A stretch of DNA of 12,218 nt, from the NCBI GenBank assembly GCA_947568605.1, contig CANOPV010000009.1, positions 1-12,218 on the forward strand, in the 5' to 3' direction. Shown here one piece after another: positions 7,765 to 12,218 of the stretch; the first letter of the stretch is position 1, and every line of letters starts with the position of its first letter. The notes beneath the pieces were generated by a model that worked only from the letters and a program-made list of their open reading frames with translations, had not been told where the DNA came from and did not search any database. The DNA comes from an uncultured Clostridium sp. GTDB taxonomy: Bacteria > Bacillota > Clostridia > TANB77 > CAG-508. A program made the position numbers and the translations under genes.

Positions 7765-7824
7765 AAAATAGTTATAAATTTGTCCACTTAATCATAATAT
7801 GAAATAGGACGAGGTGGTTAATAA

Positions 7825-8088
7825 GTGGAATTAAATACAGTAATACCATATTTAGTTGGAGTAATAATATTATTTTTTTTAGGAAAAGTATTTGTATTAC
7901 CAATAAAAAGTATATTAAAATTAATAGGAAATTCAATATTAGGAGCAATATTAATATATATAATAAATATAATAGGTAGTGCATTTAATTTTCATATAGG
8001 ATTAAACTTTATAACAATACTATTTGTAGCATTGTTAGGAGTACCAGGAGCGGTAGTATTAGCATTAATAAGAATATTAATAGCGTAA
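7825..8088 (+). CDS. bofA: Pro-sigma-K processing inhibitor BofA
   Basis: The 87-residue product matches BofA in size and pattern: a hydrophobic N-terminal segment (about 7-26), a short polar stretch with PIKSILKLIGNSILGAI, a second hydrophobic segment, and a C-terminal GLNFITILFVALLGVPGAV. In Bacillus BofA holds the SpoIVFB protease inactive in the outer forespore membrane until a forespore signal arrives. Many Clostridia keep bofA even where the pathway differs. The GTG start follows GAGGTGG (7811-7817) at spacing 7. It is likely co-transcribed with yaaL. Confidence 0.9.
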   Translation: MELNTVIPYLVGVIILFFLGKVFVLPIKSILKLIGNSILGAILIYIINIIGSAFNFHIGLNFITILFVALLGVPGAVVLALIRILIA

Positions 8089-8116
8089 ACTGAGATTTTT
8101 GTTATTTCCAAAGTAA

Positions 8117-8157
8117 TTGTCAAATGGCATTGACAAAAAACAAAATTGTAGTATAAT
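8117..8157 (+). promoter_or_regulatory. Sigma-A promoter with an inverted repeat over its -35
   Basis: TTGACA (8130-8135) and TATAAT (8152-8157) are 16 nt apart. TTGTCAA (8117-8123) and TTGACAA (8130-8136) form a 7-bp inverted repeat with a 6-nt centre that covers the -35, a place where a repressor could bind. The block 8146-8166 is identical over 21 nt to 10494-10514 at the carD promoter. Confidence 0.65.
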
Positions 8158-8188
8158 ATATATAGTGTCTAATACAAGGAGAAATAAT

Positions 8189-8350
8189 ATGATAGCAAAA
8201 ATTTGGAAAAAAGTAATATTTGTTATTTTAATAGTAGCGTGCTTATTTAATATAGTATCAAAACTAGTAAAAAAAGTAGCAGTTATAGACGAATTAAAAG
8301 CAACAGCACAATATCAATATGAAATAGAAAAAGAAAAAATTAAAAAATAA
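8189..8350 (+). CDS. Small single-pass membrane protein, 53 residues
   Basis: The product begins MIAKIWKKVIFVILIVACLF, so it has a basic start and one membrane segment (about 8-25). A short polar, probably helical tail follows (VAVIDELKATAQYQYEIEKE end). The ATG at 8189 follows AAGGAG (8176-8181) at spacing 7 and has a strong promoter just upstream, so expression is likely. An upstream in-frame extension to 8117 would run through the promoter and is not credible. The layout recalls the N-terminus of DivIC/FtsB-type septum proteins, but it is too short and lacks their coiled coil. I do not recognise the family. Confidence 0.7.
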   Translation: MIAKIWKKVIFVILIVACLFNIVSKLVKKVAVIDELKATAQYQYEIEKEKIKK

Positions 8351-8361
8351 AAATAAATATG

Positions 8362-8390
8362 TTGATTTATAAATAAATATATGATATGAT
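8362..8390 (+). promoter_or_regulatory. Sigma-A-type promoter for rpmE
   Basis: TTGATT (8362-8367) and TATGAT (8385-8390) are spaced by 17 nt, about 44 nt upstream of the rpmE start. Confidence 0.6.
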
Positions 8391-8433
8391 ATTATATAAT
8401 ATATTACAAGAAATCAGAGAGAGGTGAACATAA

Positions 8434-8634
8434 ATGAAAAAAGACTTACATCCAGAATATAATAAAACAACAATTACTTGTGCTTGTGGAAATGTTATAG
8501 AAACAAGTTCAACAAAAAAAGATATAAAAGTAGACGTTTGTTCAAAATGTCATCCATTTTGGACAGGAAGTTTAAAACAAAATACAACAGGTGGTAGAGC
8601 AGATAAATTCAAGAAAAAATATGGTCTAGCATAA
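8434..8634 (+). CDS. rpmE: 50S ribosomal protein L31, zinc-binding type
   Basis: The 66-residue product is a typical bacterial L31, with the [10 protein letters not shown] start and the zinc ligands CAC at 16-18 and CSKC at 36-39. The HPFWTGS segment (40-46) and a basic [10 protein letters not shown] tail follow. L31 sits at the central protuberance and bridges the subunits. The four cysteines mark the zinc-containing paralogue, as opposed to the zinc-free form made under zinc starvation. GAGGTGA (8421-8427) precedes the ATG at spacing 6. It has its own promoter and terminator, so it is a single-gene unit. Confidence 0.97.
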   Translation: MKKDLHPEYNKTTITCACGNVIETSSTKKDIKVDVCSKCHPFWTGSLKQNTTGGRADKFKKKYGLA

Positions 8635-8644
8635 GACTACGATA

Positions 8645-8690
8645 AAAATTCTGAGGTGGATAAAAATCCACCTCAAAATTTTTATTTTTG
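8645..8690 (+). terminator. Strong intrinsic terminator of rpmE
   Basis: GAGGTGGAT (8653-8661), loop AAAA and ATCCACCTC (8666-8674) form a perfect 9-bp stem, extended outward by A-T pairs, followed by a T-rich tail (8679-8689). Confidence 0.9.
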
Positions 8691-8737
8691 CAGGAATGTT
8701 ATATGTATTTATAAATATTTAAAAATAGTAAAGCAAT

Positions 8738-8790
8738 GTAGGGGCACCGTTTGCGGGAATACCCGGAAGATAGACACCACTGTACCCTTT
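8738..8790. repeat. Short GC-rich palindromic repeat, intergenic copy
   Basis: It starts TGTAGGGGCACC, has a central CGGG-AATA-CCCG hairpin (8754-8765), and ends TGTACCCTTT. It is the closest relative of the copy inside comEC (5187-5243). It lies between the rpmE terminator and the pflX-type gene, which has no other visible promoter nearby. Confidence 0.8.
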
Positions 8791-8821
8791 CTTGTTTTTT
8801 ATTGTGAAAGGTAATATTAGT

Positions 8822-9698
8822 ATGTTAGAAAAATGTGAAATATGCCCACATAGATGTAAAGTAAATAGAAAAATCGGAAAAATAGGAAAATGTAAATGTA
8901 ATGATAAAATTAAATTAGCATTAGCATCATTACATTATTATGAAGAACCGTGTATTAGTGGAAAAAAACGGTTCAGGAACAATTTTCTTTTCAAATTGCA
9001 ATTTAAACTGTAAATATTGTCAAAACTATAAAATAAGTCAATTAGGAAAAGGAAAATATATTACAATAGAAGAATTAGCAGACATTTTTATATCACAACA
9101 AAAAAATAAAGCAAATAATATAAACTTAGTAACACCAACAATGTATGTAGAACAGATTATTGAAGCAATAAAAATTGCAAGAGAAAATGGTTTAAATATA
9201 CCAATAATATATAATTCAAATGGATATGAGAACATAGAAACTTTAAAAATGCTAAATGGATATATAGATGTTTATTTACCAGATTTAAAATATGCAGACA
9301 ATGATATTGCTAAAAAATATTCAAATATAGAAAATTATTTTGAAATAGCAACACAAGCAATAAAAGAAATGTATAATCAAGTAGGAGCACCAATATTAGA
9401 TGAAAAAGGAATAATAAAAAAAGGTTTAATAGTAAGACATTTAGTATTACCAAATTATATAGAAAATTCAAAAAGAATTTTAAAATGGCTAAAAGAAAAT
9501 TTAGAAGAAAATGTATATGTAAGTATAATGGCACAATACTTCCCAACATATAAAGCAAAAGAAGATGAATATATAAATAGAAAACTAACAAAAGAAGAAT
9601 ATGAAGAAATAGAAGAATATATATATCAATTAGATTTTAAAAATGGATATATGCAAGACTTAGGAGAACACGAAGAAGAATATGTACCAAATTTTTAA
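8822..9698 (+). pseudogene. PflX-type radical SAM protein gene with a one-base frameshift
   Basis: Two overlapping frames together encode a 291-residue COG1313 (PflX-like) radical SAM protein. The first, from ATG 8822 (GAAAGG at 8806-8811), gives C5, C8 and C12 then LHYYEEPCISGK. The second, open from 8940, resumes at GSGTIFFSN and holds the radical SAM cysteines C-x3-C-x2-C (8997-9020), then NINLVTPTMYVEQI, YNSNGYE, YLPDLKYAD and IVRHLVLP. The frame changes at a run of seven A (8962-8968), and six A would give an intact EEPCISGKNGSGT. The family resembles pyruvate formate-lyase activases but its substrate is unknown. The break may be a true mutation, an assembly error in a homopolymer, or a slippage site. 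The rest is undamaged. Confidence 0.85.
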
Positions 9699-9705
9699 AA
9701 AAATA

Positions 9706-9735
9706 TTGACATAAGTAATAAAAAAATAGTATAAT
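9706..9735 (+). promoter_or_regulatory. Promoter of the type III toxin-antitoxin locus
   Basis: TTGACA (9706-9711) and TATAAT (9730-9735) are both perfect consensus, spaced by 18 nt. The start of transcription should be near 9742, about 25 nt before the first antitoxin repeat. A strong promoter suits an RNA that must outnumber the toxin. Confidence 0.85.
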
Positions 9736-9766
9736 GAATATACTAATAAAGAATGGCTATTCAATA

Positions 9767-9886
9767 ATTCGAGTGTTTCGCAACTCATAAAAAAAATAGC
9801 GAACGATATATTCGAGTGTTTCGCGACTCATAAAAAATGGCGAACGATATATTCGAGTGTTTCGCAACTCATAAAAAATAGCGATA
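9767..9886 (+). ncRNA. Type III antitoxin RNA: 2.9 tandem repeats of 41-43 nt
   Basis: Three contiguous copies start at ATTCGAGTG at 9767, 9810 and 9851. The lengths are 43, 41 and a shortened 36 nt. Each has GAGTGTTTCGC, ACTCATAAAAAA and AGCGA; the first two continue with ACGATAT. Within a unit GTTTCGC can pair with GCGAAC (one bulge), or GAGT with ACTC, so a compact hairpin or pseudoknot is possible. The A-run in each unit resembles the A-rich sites at which ToxN-family toxins cut their antitoxin into monomers. The position between a strong promoter and a terminator just before the toxin gene is diagnostic of type III systems. Folding and processing are inference. Confidence 0.85.
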
Positions 9887-9894
9887 TTAATTTA

Positions 9895-9940
9895 GGGGGT
9901 TAAAATTAAATGTAATTTTAGCCCCCATTTTGCATTTTTT
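9895..9940 (+). terminator. Intrinsic terminator between antitoxin RNA and toxin gene
   Basis: GGGGGTTAAAATTA (9895-9908) pairs with TAATTTTAGCCCCC (9913-9926) over 14 bp with one G-T pair and a 4-nt loop, followed by a T-rich tail ending in six T (9935-9940). The toxin's ribosome binding site starts at the next base. In known type III loci this terminator lets only a minority of transcripts reach the toxin gene. Confidence 0.92.
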
Positions 9941-9952
9941 AGGAGGTAGTTT

Positions 9953-10447
9953 ATGTTAAAGTTTTATGAAGTAGATGGAGATTATATTAAATATTTAAAA
10001 GAGTTTGGTGATAATAAAATACCCAATATAGATTATAAAAAACATAAAAAATTTTTTTGTGGAGTAGTACTTAAAATTAATAATTTTAGTTATTTTGCAC
10101 CAGTTTCATCATATAATAAAAAAACTCATACTACATTTTTAATAATGGATAAAAATAAAAAAAGTAAAGAAAATAAGCCTATTTCTTCATTAAGATTTTC
10201 ATTTATGTTTCCTTGTCCAAATGATTGTTTAAAATTAAAAGATTTTTCAAAAGAAGATGAAAAATATAAAATTTTATTAAGAAAAGAATTACACTATTGT
10301 AATATTAATATAGAAAAAGTACAAAAATTGGCTAATGAAGTATATAGATTAGGATTAAATAAACTAACACAAGAAAATTTCAATATATGCAATTTTAAAG
10401 TTTTAGAAGAAAAGTGTTTACAATATAAAGATTATAGAATATCATAA
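9953..10447 (+). CDS. Type III toxin, ToxN/AbiQ/CptN-like endoribonuclease
   Basis: The 164-residue product matches the ToxN/AbiQ family: an N-terminal FYEVDGDYIKYLKEF with K-x-PN, then FFCGVVLKI (34-42), then YFAPVSS (47-53). This last is the counterpart of the ToxN segment APLSS, which carries the catalytic serine, followed by lysines at 56-57. The C-terminal half has LKDFSKEDEKYKILLRKEL (95-113) and a helix ending in LANEVYRLG. These toxins cut cellular and phage RNA at A-rich sites and are held inactive by the tandem-repeat RNA. Known members act in phage defence by abortive infection. AGGAGG (9941-9946) precedes the ATG at spacing 6. Whether it is nearer ToxN, AbiQ or CptN cannot be settled by eye. 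It looks intact. Confidence 0.88.
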   Translation: MLKFYEVDGDYIKYLKEFGDNKIPNIDYKKHKKFFCGVVLKINNFSYFAPVSSYNKKTHTTFLIMDKNKKSKENKPISSLRFSFMFPCPNDCLKLKDFSKEDEKYKILLRKELHYCNINIEKVQKLANEVYRLGLNKLTQENFNICNFKVLEEKCLQYKDYRIS

Positions 10448-10476
10448 AAATTTTCTAAAAATTATTTCCAAATCTT

Positions 10477-10505
10477 TTGACTTTTACCAAAATTTGTAGT
10501 ATAAT
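10477..10505 (+). promoter_or_regulatory. Sigma-A-type promoter for the CarD-family gene
   Basis: TTGACT (10477-10482) and TATAAT (10500-10505) are spaced by 17 nt. The -10 region and the start site lie in a 21-nt block (10494-10514) identical to 8146-8166. The leader to the start codon is about 120 nt. Confidence 0.75.
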
Positions 10506-10528
10506 ATATATAGTTAATGATAAGAAAT

Positions 10529-10583
10529 AAATTACGATTTACAAAAGGAGAAAAAGAAGATTAGTGTACAATCGTAATTTTTT
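10529..10583 (+). promoter_or_regulatory. Terminator-like leader hairpin upstream of the CarD-family gene
   Basis: AAATTACGATT (10529-10539) and AATCGTAATTT (10570-10580) pair perfectly over 11 bp. TACA/TGTA extends the stem inward past a one-base bulge, and six T follow (10578-10583). The purine-rich loop (10544-10564) contains AAAGGAG. It lies in the leader, between promoter and gene, where it could act as an attenuator or end a short RNA of about 70 nt. Confidence 0.6.
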
Positions 10584-10633
10584 ATTGATATAATAATTAT
10601 ATTACTTTAATTGACTAGAAGGGAGCAATAAAT

Positions 10634-11206
10634 ATGTTTAATGTAGGAGATAATATAGTATATCCAATGCACGGAGCAGGAGTTATAGACTCAATAGAAG
10701 AAAAAGATATATTAGGAGAAAAACAATCTTATTATATACTAAAAATGCCAGGTGAAGTTAAAGTAATGGTTCCAGTGGCAAAAGCAGAAGAAATAGGAGT
10801 AAGAGAAATAATAGATAAAAGTTCAGCACAAAAAGTATTTACAATATTAGAAGAAAATCAAACAGAAATGTCTCAAAACTGGAATAAAAGATATAGAGAT
10901 AATATGGATAAAATGAAATCAGGAGATATATACGAAGTTGCAGATGTTGTTAGAAATTTAAGTTTTAAACAAAAAGAAAAAGGGCTATCAACAGGAGAAA
11001 AGAAAATGTTAAACAATGCTAAACAAATTTTAGTAAGTGAATTAGTTCTAGCAGAACAAGCAACACAAGAAGAAGTAGAAGATTTAGTTGATAATAAAAT
11101 CACTCAATCATTTAAAGAATTTAAAATAGATAATACAGAAACACCAATAGTAAATGTAGTAAATAGATTTATACCATTTGATGATGCAAATACAACAGTA
11201 TCATAA
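10634..11206 (+). CDS. CarD/CdnL-family RNA polymerase-binding regulator
   Basis: The 190-residue product begins with the CarD/TRCF RNA polymerase-interacting domain (about 1-58): FNVGDNIVYPMHGAGVI, then SYYILKMPG and MVPV. A helical C-terminal domain follows (about 60-160) with LSFKQKEKGLSTGEKKML and VSELVLA. CarD proteins bind the RNA polymerase beta subunit and stabilise open promoter complexes, notably at rRNA promoters in other bacteria. The C-terminal 30 residues (KEFKIDNTET onward) extend past the usual end of about 160. AAGGGAG (10619-10625) precedes the ATG at spacing 8. It is a single-gene unit with its own promoter and a hairpin in its leader. The regulated genes cannot be inferred. 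Confidence 0.9.
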   Translation: MFNVGDNIVYPMHGAGVIDSIEEKDILGEKQSYYILKMPGEVKVMVPVAKAEEIGVREIIDKSSAQKVFTILEENQTEMSQNWNKRYRDNMDKMKSGDIYEVADVVRNLSFKQKEKGLSTGEKKMLNNAKQILVSELVLAEQATQEEVEDLVDNKITQSFKEFKIDNTETPIVNVVNRFIPFDDANTTVS

Positions 11207-11222
11207 AAATAAAATTATACAT

Positions 11223-11257
11223 AAATGCGTAATTGGAATTTTACCAATTACGCATTT
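11223..11257 (+). terminator. Long hairpin after the CarD-family gene
   Basis: AAATGCGTAATTGG (11223-11236), a 7-nt loop and CCAATTACGCATTT (11244-11257) form a perfect 14-bp stem 16 bp after the stop codon. Only three T end the stem and no further T-run follows, so it may act as a terminator or as an RNA 3'-end stabiliser. Confidence 0.6.
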
Positions 11258-11287
11258 AATGCTTTATATTATAAGAAATTTCTGCCA

Positions 11288-11503
11288 CAATTCTTCGCTA
11301 AAATATTTAAAAATATGCTTTTGGCTCCAATTGCTACGCTTTTTCGGCTAAAAATTATTTTTTCAAAATTAGTTTTCCAGGCTCACGGGTATTCCCCGCC
11401 TCCGAACTTGCAAACTAATTTTTCAAAAATAATAATTTTCGCCTCACGCTTCGCGAAGTTGTCGCACGCAAAAGCAATTTTTAAATACCTTTTAGCTCGA
11501 ATT
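11288..11503. repeat. Second near-complete copy of the long foldback repeat
   Basis: This is the main content of the 609-bp gene-free gap 11207-11815. The left end CAATTCTTCGCTAAAATATT (11288-11307) is matched by the right arm TTTTAGCTCGAATT (11490-11503) in reverse. GCTTTTG (11317-11323) pairs with CAAAAGC (11469-11475). Positions 11425-11454 equal 7384-7413, and 11288-11316 are the reverse complement of 7419-7447. The core holds ACGGGTATTCCCC, the reverse complement of the GGGAATACCCGT motif of the short family, so a short repeat may be nested here. Positions 11504-11545 are AT-rich and may be a further part of the arm. Confidence 0.85.
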
Positions 11504-11582
11504 TCATTAAAAAAGATGTTAAAAAAATAATCCTTTAACTCGAATTGTCCTAAAAATGTAAAATTACAAAATGTAGAGAAAT

Positions 11583-11606
11583 TGTAGGGGTGGCTTGTAG
11601 CCGTCC
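11583..11606. repeat. Short GC-rich palindrome, TGTAGGGG type
   Basis: TGTAGGGG (11583-11590) leads into GGCT-TGT-AGCC, extended outward by G-T and G-C pairs to about 8 bp. It is 51 bp from the next copy, and both are followed by a related tail (CCGC, then GAAG). Confidence 0.75.
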
Positions 11607-11633
11607 GCACTTCGAAGGCTAGACTTTAATAAA

Positions 11634-11657
11634 TGTAGGGGCGATTTCAATCGCCCG
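11634..11657. repeat. Short GC-rich palindrome, TGTAGGGG type
   Basis: TGTAGGGG (11634-11641) overlaps the perfect arms GGGCGATT (11639-11646) and AATCGCCC (11649-11656). The form resembles REP-like palindromes found scattered in many bacterial genomes. Confidence 0.8.
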
Positions 11658-11678
11658 CGTGGTGAAGCCACTTTGTTC

Positions 11679-11708
11679 GAGTCACATTAATAATGTGGCT
11701 CTTTTTTT
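11679..11708 (+). terminator. Intrinsic terminator before spoIIAA
   Basis: GAGTCACATT (11679-11688), loop AAT and AATGTGGCTC (11692-11701) make a 10-bp stem with one G-T pair, followed by seven T (11702-11708). No gene lies between it and the CarD-family gene, so it would stop read-through transcription into spoIIAA. Confidence 0.85.
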
Positions 11709-11762
11709 GTCGAAAACTTCTCAAAAATCGATAAAACTTCTATAATTTCGCTATGGAAAAAT

Positions 11763-11788
11763 TTTACAATTAATGTATAATATATAAT
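11763..11788 (+). promoter_or_regulatory. Probable promoter region of spoIIAA
   Basis: Two TATAAT hexamers (11776-11781 and 11783-11788) lie 28-40 nt before the start codon. TTTACA (11763-11768) is only 14 nt from the second one, so no clean sigma-A pair is seen. In Bacillus this operon uses sigma-H; no convincing sigma-H match was found. Confidence 0.35.
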
Positions 11789-11815
11789 ATAAAAAGTAAA
11801 AGAGGAGGAATAAAT

Positions 11816-12121
11816 TTGAATAGTAAATATATTGCAAAGGACAAGTTATTATTATTAGAAATCAATGAGGAAATTGACCATCATACCACTGAAACAATAA
11901 GAAGAAAAGCAGACTATGAAATTGAAAAGTATATGCCAGAAAAAACAGTATTCGATTTTAATGGAGTTACATTTATGGATAGTGCAGGAATAGGGATGTT
12001 ATTAGGAAGATATAAAATAGCAAAAATGTTAGGCGGAAGCGTAGAAATGATAAATGTAAAACCTAGTATTAAAAAGATTTTTGATATGTGTGGGATACCT
12101 AAAATTATTAAAATTAGTTAA
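11816..12121 (+). CDS. spoIIAA: Anti-sigma-F factor antagonist SpoIIAA
   Basis: The 101-residue STAS-domain protein has FNGVTFMDSAGIGMLLGRYK (48-67), where S56 is the serine phosphorylated by the SpoIIAB kinase in known SpoIIAA proteins. The GRYK segment and the following LGG are typical of SpoIIAA more than of general stress antagonists. Unphosphorylated SpoIIAA binds SpoIIAB and frees sigma-F in the forespore. The TTG start follows AGGAGG (11803-11808) at a spacing of 7. Only 97 bp remain in the window, and they hold a repeat fragment rather than the spoIIAB start that usually overlaps or adjoins. Confidence 0.93.
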   Translation: MNSKYIAKDKLLLLEINEEIDHHTTETIRRKADYEIEKYMPEKTVFDFNGVTFMDSAGIGMLLGRYKIAKMLGGSVEMINVKPSIKKIFDMCGIPKIIKIS

Positions 12122-12170
12122 AAATGCCTAGAAAAATATATTAATTTTATTAAAATCTAAATTAAGCAAG

Positions 12171-12218
12171 CAATTCTTCGTTAAAATTATTTTTTTAATT
12201 AGATTAAATATTCAATTC
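12171..12218. repeat. Foldback repeat fragment after spoIIAA
   Basis: CAATTCTTCG (12171-12180) is the terminal block shared with 11288-11297, followed by TTAAAATTATTTTTTTAA (12181-12198), which is identical to 3031-3048. The copy runs off or ends near the window edge. Confidence 0.75.

Noticed and set aside
8962..8968. Programmed -1 ribosomal frameshift on A-AAA-AAA in the radical SAM gene
   Set aside because: The heptamer is a valid slippery site, but a -1 shift leads to TVQEQF, the wrong frame. A +1 shift or loss of one A is needed.
9767..9886. Tandem repeats considered as a CRISPR array
   Set aside because: The units are contiguous with no variable spacers, and the locus has a promoter, terminator and ToxN-like gene, which explains it better.
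9742..9952. Leader considered as a T-box or riboswitch controlling the 9953 gene
   Set aside because: No T-box sequence or known aptamer pattern was seen. Three near-identical repeats before a terminator fit a type III antitoxin.
10566..10592. Nine-codon leader peptide starting at GTG inside the leader hairpin before the CarD-family gene
   Set aside because: The AGGAG is about 13 nt from the GTG, too far, and the peptide has no run of regulatory codons.
11225..11530. Open frame of 101 codons in the gap after the CarD-family gene
   Set aside because: It runs through a terminator hairpin and the foldback repeat, has no ribosome binding site, and its product has no recognisable domain.
11752..11781. 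Sigma-H promoter for spoIIAA
   Set aside because: ATGGAAAAA resembles the -35 only loosely, and no GAAT-type -10 is found at the right spacing.

Overview
This window looks like chromosomal DNA of an endospore-forming, very AT-rich Clostridia-type Firmicute. The grounds are strong AGGAG/AAGGAG ribosome binding sites, ATA- and AAA-heavy codon use, sigma-A-like TTGACA/TATAAT promoters, and several sporulation or germination genes: a GerA-type germinant receptor subunit, BofA with its usual partner YaaL, a BofC-like protein and SpoIIAA. The species cannot be named from this sequence alone.

Layout. Positions 1-1833 hold a broken repeat and a minus-strand gerA-type gene. All later genes are on the plus strand: a divergent CaCA-type cation exchanger (2158-2997) behind a 198-bp foldback; a secreted SH3-domain protein cut short by a small inserted palindrome (3237-3830, detached second domain to 4014); comEC (4071-6500), which carries an in-frame repeat insert; a BofC-like gene (6640-7242) with a good sigma-G-like promoter; yaaL-bofA (7486-8088); a 53-residue membrane protein; rpmE (8434-8634); a pflX-type radical SAM gene with a one-base frameshift (8822-9698); a type III toxin-antitoxin locus (9706-10447); a CarD/CdnL-family regulator (10634-11206); about 600 bp of repeats and terminators; and spoIIAA (11816-12121).

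The most notable system is the type III toxin-antitoxin locus. A strong promoter is followed by about 2.9 contiguous copies of a 41-43-bp repeat, an intrinsic terminator with a 14-bp stem, and then a ToxN/AbiQ-like endoribonuclease gene whose ribosome binding site abuts the terminator T-run. This is the antitoxin RNA, attenuating terminator, toxin order of ToxIN/AbiQ/CptIN systems.

Two families of palindromic repeats shape the rest. One is a long AT-rich foldback of about 160-220 bp (near-full copies at 7284-7447 and 11288-11503, fragments near 11-96, 3022-3069 and 12171-12218). The other is a short GC-rich palindrome beginning (TGT)AGGGG (3761, 5190, 8738, 11583, 11634). The short family has entered coding sequence twice: out of frame in the SH3 protein and in frame in comEC.
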